A stretch of 14,477 nt of DNA from the NCBI RefSeq assembly GCF_020742175.1, contig NZ_DYXM01000209.1:1-14477 (forward strand), in the 5' to 3' direction. Shown here piece by piece: positions 1-6,811 of this stretch; positions within the stretch are counted from its first letter, which is position 1; each line of letters begins with the position of its first letter. This DNA comes from Dietzia timorensis (GTDB lineage Bacteria > Actinomycetota > Actinomycetes > Mycobacteriales > Mycobacteriaceae). Both the position numbers and the translations under genes were made by a program. The notes beneath the pieces were generated by a model. It was not told where the DNA came from. It worked only from the letters and a program-made list of their open reading frames with translations, and searched no databases.

Positions 1-1463
1 GCCAGCAGCCCGGCGGTTTCGGCTTCGGCTTCGGATTCCCCGGCGCCGGCGGGCCCGGCGGTTCCGGCGGCGGCGCCGGAGGACAGCAGCCGCCCGGTGG
101 ATTCGGCGGGGATCTTGGCGCGATCCTCAATCAGTTCGGCCAGATGCTCGGCTCCATGGGCACGGCGATGAACCAGTCCACGGACGACCCGGTCAATTAC
201 CAGCTCGCCGAGAACATCGCGCTCGGCCAGCTAGCGAAGGACACGCACGCCACGGAGAAGCAGAGCTCCGCCGTCACCGAGTCGCTGCGTCTCGCCGAAC
301 TGTGGCTCGATGACACCACCGAATTCCCCACCGCAACGCATCTGCAGGAGGCGTGGACGCCACGCACCTGGGTCCAGAAGTCGATGGATTCGTGGAAGGA
401 GATCGCGGGTCCCATGGCCGAGCAGGTCGGCGACGCGTCGAAGGAGGCGATGCCCGAGGAGGCCAAGCAGATGGCCGGACCGCTGTTCGGGATGCTCGAA
501 AAGGCCGGGCAGGTCGGCTTCGGGATGCAGCTGGGCCAGGGCCTGGCCGCACTCGCTCCGGAGGTGCTGTTCGCTTCCGAGATCGGTCTCCCCTTCGCTC
601 CCGAGGGCACGGCCGCGCTACTACCGAAGGCGGTCTCGGACTTCGCCGAGGAACTCGAGCTGCCGGCCCAGGAGGTCATGGTTTTCTGCGCCGCGCGCGA
701 GGCCGCGCATGTGCGGCTGTACGCGGCCGCGCCGTGGCTGCGTTCGCGCATGGTCGCGACGATCGAGGAATATTCGCGCGGCATTCGCATCGACACCTCG
801 TCGATGGACGACCTCGCGGGGAAGATGAATTCGGGCGGATTCGATCCGTCGATCCTGTCCGATCCGCAGAAGATGCAGGAGATGCTCGGCGGCGGCGACA
901 TCGGTCCGAAAATATCGAACGTCAACGAGCAGGCTGCGAAGCGGCTCGAGACGCTCCTCGCCCTCGTCGAGGGCTGGGTCGACGTTGTCGTCTCCGCCGC
1001 GATCACCGATCGGCTCCCGAGCACATCGGCGCTCCGCGAAACCTGGATCCGTCGCCGCGCGACGGGCGGCGCGGCCGAGAAGACGTTCGCGGACATGGTC
1101 GGGCTCGAGCTACGCCCCCGCATGGCGCGCGAGGCCGCGACGATGTGGCAGCGCATCACCGATTCGGTGGGCACCGCGGACCGCGACCGCTTGTGGTCGC
1201 ACCCGGATCTGCTCCCCGGTGCCGAGGACATCTCCAACCCCGCGGCTGTCATCGACCGGATCCTCGCCGCGGACGAGGAGGCCTCGAAGGTCGCCGGCGC
1301 CTCCGATTCGGCAGATTCGGCGGCACCGGTGTCAGGACCGGTCGATCCGTTCGAGGAGATCGAGAACTACCTGCGCGAACACGCCGGCGAGGAGCCCGGC
1401 GATACGGGCACGGACACCGATTCGGGTGACGGCGCCGGACCCGATTCCCCAGACCAGCGCTAG
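1..1463 (+). CDS. Zincin-like metallopeptidase/putative hydrolase (COG5282 type), 5' end outside window
   Basis: The reading frame is open from base 3 to the TAG at 1461-1463. The first internal ATG is at 144, but the upstream in-frame stretch reads as a typical Gly/Phe/Pro-rich N-terminus (ending LGAILNQFGQMLGSMG), so the gene starts left of the window. The core contains R-E-A-A-H (nt 696-710) followed by a PWLR motif. This matches the Zincin_2 family of actinobacterial putative zinc hydrolases, where a REaaH sequence stands in place of textbook HExxH. A downstream IEEYSRGIRID stretch also fits. The C-terminus is an acidic, Asp/Gly/Ser-rich and probably disordered tail. No signal peptide or membrane segment is visible in the part present. 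From memory it corresponds to M. tuberculosis Rv3195. Substrate and true peptidase activity are unknown. It ends 24 bp from the convergent YgjP-like gene. Confidence 0.85.
   Translation, partial: QQPGGFGFGFGFPGAGGPGGSGGGAGGQQPPGGFGGDLGAILNQFGQMLGSMGTAMNQSTDDPVNYQLAENIALGQLAKDTHATEKQSSAVTESLRLAELWLDDTTEFPTATHLQEAWTPRTWVQKSMDSWKEIAGPMAEQVGDASKEAMPEEAKQMAGPLFGMLEKAGQVGFGMQLGQGLAALAPEVLFASEIGLPFAPEGTAALLPKAVSDFAEELELPAQEVMVFCAAREAAHVRLYAAAPWLRSRMVATIEEYSRGIRIDTSSMDDLAGKMNSGGFDPSILSDPQKMQEMLGGGDIGPKISNVNEQAAKRLETLLALVEGWVDVVVSAAITDRLPSTSALRETWIRRRATGGAAEKTFADMVGLELRPRMAREAATMWQRITDSVGTADRDRLWSHPDLLPGAEDISNPAAVIDRILAADEEASKVAGASDSADSAAPVSGPVDPFEEIENYLREHAGEEPGDTGTDTDSGDGAGPDSPDQR
3..116 (+). other. 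Gly/Phe-rich low-complexity coding segment
   Basis: Translated in the frame of the flanking metallopeptidase gene, this stretch is almost only Gly, Phe, Pro, Ser, Ala and Gln. It opens with repeated Gly-Phe units encoded by tandem GGCTTC near 19-39, continues with a Gly/Ser/Ala run and ends in a second Gln-Pro-Gly-Phe block. It looks like a flexible, disordered N-terminal tail before the folded zincin domain. It may be longer, as it is cut by the window edge. Confidence 0.7.
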
Positions 1464-1487
1464 CCGGCCCGGCGGACCTCCAGGCGA

Positions 1488-2111
1488 CTACCGGTCGTCG
1501 GGTTCGCTCCAGTCCTCGGGTTCCGCGTCCGACATGTCGGGCGCGGAACCGGCGGCGTCATCCGCGAAAAGCGACCAAGCCTGCAGGAACCCGTGGGCCC
1601 GTTCAACGTGCGGGAAGGCGCCGACGCGGCGCCAGAATTCGGCCGTATGGCCGTGCGTACGCAGGTGCGCGAGCTCATGAACGAGTATGTAATCCAGCAC
1701 GTACCCGGGCGCGCGCTGTAGCGAGCTGCTCACGCGAATCGTCCCCGTCGCGGGCGTGCACGACGCCCACCGCGTGCGCATCGGCGCTACCCACGTGATG
1801 GATCGTAGGTCGTCGATCACCGGCTTCCCGCGCGGAGTGTCCATCCATTTCTCCGCAAGCTCCCGCGCCCTGCGCCGGAGGTAGGCGTCCGATACGCGCG
1901 TGTTCGAGCGGCCATGTTTGCGGGCAAGGCTGGCGAGCATCTTGGTCACGTGCCGCCGCTCCTCGGCGCGCGAGAGTCCCGCCGGAACCCGCACGACTAC
2001 ACGGTCGCCCTCGACCCGCGCGGACACCGTGCGCTTACGCCGCGCCGACCTCACGATGTCGACCGAAGGGTCGTCGGGGTCGGTGGGAAACGCGCCGGGT
2101 TCGGAGTGCAT
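1488..2111 (-). CDS. YgjP/SprT-like zinc metallopeptidase (M48-type annotation)
   Basis: A 207-residue protein. Its C-terminal half carries HELAH (HExxH zinc/catalytic motif) inside DYILVHELAHLRTHGHTAEFW, where a later His is the likely third ligand. Just before it is RWASC...GTIRVSS, a pattern typical of the YgjP-like metal-dependent hydrolase family. The N-terminal half is a basic region (SARRKRTVSARV) followed by a short beta-rich segment, also normal for the family. The frame is open to 2186, but the ATG at 2111 is preferred. It starts the recognisable protein and lies 6 nt downstream of a -10 box, giving a leaderless transcript. No secretion signal is seen, so it is probably cytoplasmic. 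The biological substrate is unknown. It converges with the upstream metallopeptidase gene and diverges from the TOMM-like gene. The C-terminal tail is acidic. Confidence 0.85.
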   Translation of the reverse strand: MHSEPGAFPTDPDDPSVDIVRSARRKRTVSARVEGDRVVVRVPAGLSRAEERRHVTKMLASLARKHGRSNTRVSDAYLRRRARELAEKWMDTPRGKPVIDDLRSITWVAPMRTRWASCTPATGTIRVSSSLQRAPGYVLDYILVHELAHLRTHGHTAEFWRRVGAFPHVERAHGFLQAWSLFADDAAGSAPDMSDAEPEDWSEPDDR

Positions 2112-2123
2112 TCGCCCAATGTA
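2112..2123 (-). promoter_or_regulatory. Probable -10 box giving a leaderless transcript of the YgjP-like gene
   Basis: On the minus strand, TACATT (2123 to 2118) fits the actinobacterial TAnnnT -10 consensus. It is followed by the six bases GGGCGA and then the ATG at 2111. With the usual 6-7 nt from -10 to +1, transcription would begin at the start codon. No ribosome binding site precedes this ATG and no clear -35 is seen. Confidence 0.5.
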
Positions 2124-2188
2124 GCGCGGCGCGCGGCCGCGAAAGTAGCGCCCCCATGGGGAGACTCGCCCGTGGAAGTGTTTCACCT

Positions 2189-3136
2189 ATGACGCCGGTC
2201 ACGCTCATCCCACAGGCCCATCCCGCTCTCCCCGCGCGCACCATTGCCCTGTGCCGAGGCGAGGAGGAGCTCCAGTTCGGGCTGAGCGACGATGTCGCGG
2301 TCACCGTTCCGCTCCCCCGCGGCGTGCGTGCAAGGGACTTGCTCGCGGTTCTCCATCGCCTCGACGGCGAAACCCCGCTGCCGCACGCGCTGGCCTCCAC
2401 GTCTCTGGACTCGGCGCACGAAAACGTCATCGCGGAGCTCGTGGAATCGCTCGTGGCCGAGGGCGTCCTTGAGCGCGGCAGGGCTGTGCCGGATCCGTGG
2501 GATGCCGCGACTACGCGGGGTACTGGCCGGCGGCAGGAACCGAGCGGCGCCGTGGTCCACATGGTCGGGCGCGGAGACATGGCTCGGCGCGTCGAGGCCC
2601 CGCTCGGCCAGGCCGGGTTCCGCTGCCAATGGTCCGAGAGGCTCGGGCTCCGTCTCGACCTCGAGCGTCCACCATGGCAGCGTCTCGGCCCCGCGGACAT
2701 CGTCGTACTGGCCGATGATCTCGTCCCGGATCCCCTCGTCCTCGACGCGCTCGCCCGGAGTGGCACTCCTCACATTTATCTCGCCTGTCGCGATGGCAGG
2801 GTCGTCGTCGGTCCGACGGTGATGCCGGGACGCTCCGCGTGCCTACGTTGTGCGGACCTGTACCGAACAGACCGCAACCCGCAGTGGCCGTCAATGTCGG
2901 CGCAACTGCTGTTTACCAGCGGCTGGGCACCGATTCCCTCGCGTGTGTCGGCGGTCGCCCTCGTGTTGGCGGAGCTCAATACCTTGCGCCGCAGCGGCAC
3001 GGAGTCGATGCTCACGCTAGGACATTCGGTCGAGATTTCGGTTGAGCAAGGGCTGTGGCGGCGCCGTAAGTGGCAGCCCCACTCACGCTGTGAGTGCGGC
3101 GCCGCGCAGGCCGACTTTGGCATAGTAGTGGCGTGA
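2189..3136 (+). CDS. TOMM/bacteriocin cyclodehydratase-like protein (RRE-like domain plus E1/ThiF-like zinc domain), orphan
   Basis: About 315 residues. Residues ~25-100 (LQFGLSDDVAVTVPL through VAEGVLER) resemble the winged-helix peptide-binding region (RRE/PqqD-like) of TOMM cyclodehydratase partner proteins. Residues ~120-200 look like a degenerate nucleotide-binding fold (VHMVGRGDMA). The segment GPTVMPGRSACLRCADLY (CxxC, 218-221) plus CEC (301-303) forms the CxxC...CxC zinc tetrathiolate typical of the ocin-ThiF-like/cyclodehydratase family. Such proteins normally present precursor peptides to a YcaO enzyme, but no YcaO gene or precursor peptide is visible here. From memory it corresponds to M. 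tuberculosis Rv3196, so it may do something else. The start at 2189 is chosen because GGAAG lies 10 nt upstream; an in-frame ATG at 2156 is the alternative. The stop overlaps the next gene's start by 4 nt (GTGA), suggesting translational coupling with the kinase. Confidence 0.75.
   Translation: MTPVTLIPQAHPALPARTIALCRGEEELQFGLSDDVAVTVPLPRGVRARDLLAVLHRLDGETPLPHALASTSLDSAHENVIAELVESLVAEGVLERGRAVPDPWDAATTRGTGRRQEPSGAVVHMVGRGDMARRVEAPLGQAGFRCQWSERLGLRLDLERPPWQRLGPADIVVLADDLVPDPLVLDALARSGTPHIYLACRDGRVVVGPTVMPGRSACLRCADLYRTDRNPQWPSMSAQLLFTSGWAPIPSRVSAVALVLAELNTLRRSGTESMLTLGHSVEISVEQGLWRRRKWQPHSRCECGAAQADFGIVVA
3121..3132 (+). promoter_or_regulatory. Possible internal -10 box for a leaderless ABC1 kinase transcript
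   Basis: CATAGT (3121-3126) keeps the A and final T of TAnnnT and is followed by six bases and then the GTG at 3133. This spacing would give a second, leaderless transcript of the kinase gene from inside the end of the upstream gene. The first T of the consensus is missing and no -35 is evident, so this is tentative. Confidence 0.3.
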
Positions 3137-4458
3137 ATGAAGTACGCCGCAGTTCGAGGTCTCGGGCCGCCAAGCTGGCAAGTTTGCCTCTTGGCGTCGC
3201 GGGGAACGCGGCACGCTCCATCGGGCGGCGTGCCGTCGGCCGGAGCGATGGCGAGCTGAGCCAAGAGCTTTTGGATTCAGCTGCCGACCAGGCTTTCGCG
3301 GTGCTCGGCGAGCTCAAGGGCGGGGCGATGAAGGTCGGCCAGGCACTCAGCGTATTCGAGGCGTCGATGCCCGAGCGCTACGCCAAACCCTTCCGCGAAT
3401 CTTTGTCGAAGTTGCAGGCCGAAGCGCCCCCGCTGCCGCCGGAGACCGTTGCACATGTGCTTGATCAGCAGCTGGGAACCGCCTGGCGGAAGCGTTTCAC
3501 CGATCTGGACCTCAATGCGGTCAAGGCCGCCTCGATCGGCCAGGTCCACCGCGGGGTGTGGTCCGACGGTCGCGAAGTCGCGGTCAAGATCCAGTATCCG
3601 GGCGCGGACGATGCCCTGTTGTCGGATCTGCGCCAGATTCGTCGGGTCGCCCCGCTTATGCGCCCTCTGTCGCCGGGAACGGATATCAAGGCCGTCGTCG
3701 ACGAGTTGAGCGAATCCGCCGCTGCGGAGCTCGACTACCGTTCCGAGGCCGACAACCAGCGTCGTTTTCATCGCGCCTTCGCCGATCATCCGCGGATCAG
3801 CGCCCCCGCGGTGTTGGCCAGCGCGCCGAAGGTTGTCGTTTCCGAATGGGCCGAGGGCGAGCCGTTGACCAAGATCATCGCCGAGGGGACGCCGGAGCAG
3901 CGCACGCGTGCGGCCGAGCTTCTCACCGAGTTCCAATTCGCGTCCCCATCGCTTGCAGGCGCGCTTCACGGAGACCCTCACCCGGGGAATTTCCTCATCA
4001 CAGAGGACGACACGATGGTCGCCCTCGACTTCGGCGCGATCATCGATCTTCCCTACGGTTTTCCCGGTGCCCTCGAACAGATGATGGGACTCGCGCTCGC
4101 CGACCGCGGCGAGGATCTGCTCGAGCTCATGCGATCGGAGGGCTACCTCGCCAAGCGCGCCGACCTTTCGGCCGACTCGGCGATGGCGTTCCTCCGGCCG
4201 TTCATCGAGCCGCTGCACAGCGACGAATTCTCGTTTACCCGCGAATGGATGCAGAATATCGCCGCGGTCTACGGAGATGTCACGGGCGAGCAGTTCCGCG
4301 TCGAGCGTTCGTTCTCGCTTCCCCGCAAGTACGCGATGATCCACCGCGTCCTCGGCGGTTCTGTCGGCATCCTGTGCCAGCTGGAATCGACGGTGTCGTA
4401 TCGCGCAACGGTCAAGCACTGGATGCCGCACATCTTCGACATCGCCGACGAGGCCTGA
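3133..4458 (+). CDS. ABC1/UbiB-family atypical protein kinase-like protein
   Basis: A 441-residue protein with the full ABC1 (AarF/UbiB/ADCK) signature. It has KVGQ (67-70, the family-specific KxGQ motif), the Ala-rich nucleotide loop KAASIGQVH (131-139), a putative Lys in EVAVKIQYP (K152), ELD (199-201, the ExD motif), the catalytic-loop equivalent HGDPHPGN (279-286), and DFG (299-301). All key residues are present, so it should bind and hydrolyse ATP. Family members support quinone or lipid metabolism; the target in a menaquinone-using actinobacterium is not known. The frame is open to an ATG at 3094. The GTG at 3133 is preferred because its N-terminus (VNEVRRSSRSRAAKLAS) aligns by eye with mycobacterial homologues and it overlaps the upstream stop by 4 nt. 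No clear membrane helix is seen. From memory it corresponds to M. tuberculosis Rv3197. Confidence 0.9.
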   Translation: MNEVRRSSRSRAAKLASLPLGVAGNAARSIGRRAVGRSDGELSQELLDSAADQAFAVLGELKGGAMKVGQALSVFEASMPERYAKPFRESLSKLQAEAPPLPPETVAHVLDQQLGTAWRKRFTDLDLNAVKAASIGQVHRGVWSDGREVAVKIQYPGADDALLSDLRQIRRVAPLMRPLSPGTDIKAVVDELSESAAAELDYRSEADNQRRFHRAFADHPRISAPAVLASAPKVVVSEWAEGEPLTKIIAEGTPEQRTRAAELLTEFQFASPSLAGALHGDPHPGNFLITEDDTMVALDFGAIIDLPYGFPGALEQMMGLALADRGEDLLELMRSEGYLAKRADLSADSAMAFLRPFIEPLHSDEFSFTREWMQNIAAVYGDVTGEQFRVERSFSLPRKYAMIHRVLGGSVGILCQLESTVSYRATVKHWMPHIFDIADEA

Positions 4459-4462
4459 CCCA

Positions 4463-4489
4463 CGTCCCGGCGCGGGACGGGTTCTATTC
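4463..4489 (+). terminator. Hairpin between convergent kinase and uvrD2 genes
   Basis: A perfect 7-bp stem, CGTCCCG (4463-4469) with CGGGACG (4473-4479), closes a 3-nt loop in the 25-bp gap between two convergent genes. On the plus strand it is followed by GGTTCTATTCT, a weak T-rich tract. On the minus strand there is no T-run. It probably acts as a compact terminator, perhaps in both directions, and reaches the uvrD2 stop codon (4484-4486). Confidence 0.5.
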
Positions 4490-6610
4490 TGCGAGAAGAG
4501 CCAATATCGCCGGGCCGAAGGCGTCCAGCTTGTGCGATCCGATTCCCTTGATCCTGCCCAGTTCGCGGGTGTTTGCAGGCCGAGCCACGGCGATGGCTGC
4601 GAGCGTGTCGTTGGAAAAAACTGTGTAGACGGGTTTGTCTCCAGCGACGTCGCGGCGCCACGAACGCAAGCGGTCGAACATTTCGTAGTCCGAATCGGTG
4701 GCACAGTCCGAACAGAAGTTGAAGCCCTTGCGGTCCGGCGGGACATCGGATCCGCAGTTTTTACACCCGTCGGTGCGCTTGCCCGAATTGCCGCGCGGGA
4801 TGAGGGCCTCCGCACGCAGTTCGTCCGGCATTACCTCATCGAGCAGGCCACTCGGCTGCCGCGTCGCGCGACCGCCGGGGTTCCGTGCCTTGGCCCAAGA
4901 AACATAGAGATGTTCGCGGGCGCGGGTGACGCCGACGTAGAGCAGGCGACGCTCCTCCTCGACGGCTTCGGGCCCCTTCTTGATCGCGTGACTGATCGGG
5001 ATGTTGCCCTCGTGTGCGCCGATGAGAAACACCGCATCCCATTCCAGCCCCTTGGCTGCGTGGATAGTCGCAAGAGTGACACCGTCGGTCTGGGGCGCGT
5101 GACGGGCGCTCGCGCGCTCGCGCAGTGCAGCGACGACACCGGGGAGGGTCCGGCCAGCGCCGCTTTCAGGGTCGACCGGTTGTGTGGCGAGTTCTTCGGC
5201 GAGGCCCGCGAGAGCGTCGAGGGCACGCCACTTATCGCGCGCCTTCTCCCCGGAGGGCTCGGCCTCGGTCAGACCCACGGGATGAAGTGCGGCGCGCATC
5301 CGTGCGGAGATCTCCTGGGGAATGGTGTCGGCAGCGGCCACGTCGGGGTTGCCGGCAAGGCGGACGAATACCGTCATCGCCTGTTTGATCTCCGGCCTGT
5401 CGAAGAACCCCTCCCCTCCCTTGACCAGATATGAGATGCCCTGGGAGTCGAGCGCCGACTCGATGCGTTCGGACTGGGAATTGACGCGGTAGAGCACCGC
5501 GATCTCGGACGCCGCGACGCCGGAGGCGATGAGTTCGGCGATTTCCGAGGCGACGCCTGCAGCCTCCTGGTCCTCGTCCGGGTACTCGGCAAGCTGCGGG
5601 AGCGGGCCCGGCGCGCGCATACCGCGGAGGGTGAGACCGGCTGCCTGGAAACGTTTCGATCCGCCTTTGATGATGCCGTTGGCGAAGTCGACGATCTGTG
5701 GCGTCGAGCGATAGTCAGATTCAAGCTTGACCTGCACCGCATTGTCGTGTTGCGCACCGAATTTCAACAGATAATTCGGTTCGGCGCCCGCGAATGTGTA
5801 GATGGTCTGATTGACGTCGCCGACCACGGTGAGATCGTTGCGCGGGCCGAGCCAGGCGCGAAGTAGCCGTTCCTGGCTCGGGGTGATGTCCTGGAACTCG
5901 TCGACCACGAAGCAGCGATACCGGTCGCGGAATTCGCGGGCAATATCGGGCACCTCTTCGAGTGCGGTGGCCATGTACCCGAGGAGATCGTCGAAATCCA
6001 GAAGTCGCACCTCGCCTGCGACCTTGAGCTCCTCGTACGTCCGGTAAATCTCGGCCACCTGTTCCCGCCGCACGGGGGTATCGCGTTCCAGCGTTGCCGC
6101 TCGCTCGACATAGGCATCGGGGGCCACGAGGGAAGACTTGGCCCAGTCGATCTCGGAAATGAGATCGCGAAGCATGTCTGTCCCGGCGTCGAGGCCGGCA
6201 CGGCGCGCGGACTGCGCGACGGCGCGGAACTTGTTGTCGAGCAGCTCCCATCGGGAGTCGCCGTACGCCCGCGGCCAGAAGAAGCGGAGGTTACGCAGAG
6301 CCGCGGCGTGGAAGGTGCGCGCCTGGACCGTCCCCGTTCCCGCCTGCAGGGTGCCGAGTGAGGTCAATCGGCTGCGCAGCTCGCCTGCCGCGCGGGAGGT
6401 GAACGTGACGGCGAGGACCTGATCTGCACGGACATGCCCCTGCTCGACGAGGTACGCGATGCGTCGCGTGATGGTGCGGGTCTTGCCCGTGCCGGCACCG
6501 GCGAGAATGCAGACGGGACCGCGGGGCGCTAGGACGGCCTCTCGCTGCTGCGGGTCGAGCCCGTCGAGAATGTTCGACAGACCCCCGGTTGGCTTTACTT
6601 GCGCTGCCAT
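4484..6610 (-). CDS. uvrD2: ATP-dependent DNA helicase UvrD2 (superfamily I, HRDC domain)
   Basis: A 708-residue SF1 3'-5' helicase. Motifs in order are Walker A GAGTGKT (~38-44), DEFQD (~237-241), GDVNQTIYTFAGA (~264-276), motif V ATIHAAKGLEWDAV and motif VI EERRLLYVGVTRAR. The C-terminal region then has a tetracysteine zinc-type motif (C616, C619, C633, C636; CxxC-x13-CxxC) and an HRDC domain (YTVFSNDTLAAIA to the end). This zinc plus HRDC arrangement is diagnostic of mycobacterial UvrD2 and separates it from UvrD1/PcrA. The role is DNA unwinding in repair and genome maintenance; in mycobacteria the protein is reported to be essential. ATG 6610 is chosen over an in-frame GTG at 6634 because the GTG lacks a ribosome binding site, while GGAAAGG lies about 15-21 nt before the ATG. 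That site is somewhat distant, so the start is not certain. A damage-type promoter lies upstream. Confidence 0.95.
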   Translation of the reverse strand: MAAQVKPTGGLSNILDGLDPQQREAVLAPRGPVCILAGAGTGKTRTITRRIAYLVEQGHVRADQVLAVTFTSRAAGELRSRLTSLGTLQAGTGTVQARTFHAAALRNLRFFWPRAYGDSRWELLDNKFRAVAQSARRAGLDAGTDMLRDLISEIDWAKSSLVAPDAYVERAATLERDTPVRREQVAEIYRTYEELKVAGEVRLLDFDDLLGYMATALEEVPDIAREFRDRYRCFVVDEFQDITPSQERLLRAWLGPRNDLTVVGDVNQTIYTFAGAEPNYLLKFGAQHDNAVQVKLESDYRSTPQIVDFANGIIKGGSKRFQAAGLTLRGMRAPGPLPQLAEYPDEDQEAAGVASEIAELIASGVAASEIAVLYRVNSQSERIESALDSQGISYLVKGGEGFFDRPEIKQAMTVFVRLAGNPDVAAADTIPQEISARMRAALHPVGLTEAEPSGEKARDKWRALDALAGLAEELATQPVDPESGAGRTLPGVVAALRERASARHAPQTDGVTLATIHAAKGLEWDAVFLIGAHEGNIPISHAIKKGPEAVEEERRLLYVGVTRAREHLYVSWAKARNPGGRATRQPSGLLDEVMPDELRAEALIPRGNSGKRTDGCKNCGSDVPPDRKGFNFCSDCATDSDYEMFDRLRSWRRDVAGDKPVYTVFSNDTLAAIAVARPANTRELGRIKGIGSHKLDAFGPAILALLAE

Positions 6611-6693
6611 CTGAGCCCGGCCCCGCCTTTCCACGGCACGTGCGCCGTCAACAATAGGTGCTTTTAGCTGTTCTGTTTTCGACTGCCCACCCT

Positions 6694-6716
6694 ATGATGG
6701 CAGCCTCCCCCGACAA
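6694..6716 (-). promoter_or_regulatory. Candidate RecA-NDp/PafBC-type DNA-damage promoter of uvrD2
   Basis: On the minus strand TTGTCGGGG (6716 to 6708) is followed by exactly 8 bases and then CATCAT (6699 to 6694). The known SOS-independent (PafBC-regulated) mycobacterial motif is TTGTCRGTG-N8-TAnnnT. Eight of nine upstream positions match, the spacing is exact, and the -10 differs at its first base. Transcription would start near 6687, giving a leader of about 77 nt before the uvrD2 ATG. A TAGGGT hexamer (6694 to 6689) is an alternative -10. Confidence 0.5.
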
Positions 6717-6798
6717 ACTGGGTGCGCTAGCTCGCACGCGGTGGCGCGCCGCAGCGGATGTGTTGCGCCGCGTTGCAGCGGCGATTTGGGGGCGTGGG

Positions 6799-6811
6799 TA
6801 GATTTGTGGAC
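6799..6811 (+). promoter_or_regulatory. Probable -10 box giving a leaderless mycoredoxin transcript
   Basis: TAGATT (6799-6804) fits TAnnnT and lies 7 nt before the ATG at 6812, so +1 would fall on or next to the start codon. The bases before the ATG (TGTGGAC) hold no correctly spaced ribosome binding site, which supports leaderless translation. A good -35 was not found. Confidence 0.5.

Noticed and set aside
353..1429. Plus-strand open frame in another frame of the zincin gene
   Set aside because: Its translation is Arg/Gly-rich noise, while the zincin frame contains the family motifs and continues past the left edge.
3277..4815. Minus-strand open frame of 512 codons opposite the ABC1 kinase and running into uvrD2
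   Set aside because: The plus strand encodes all ABC1 kinase motifs, while the antisense product is Arg-rich without domains.
6670..6686. TCGAAAACAGAACAG (minus strand) as a LexA box upstream of uvrD2
   Set aside because: Only the left half resembles the SOS consensus and the right half does not match, so LexA control is not supported.
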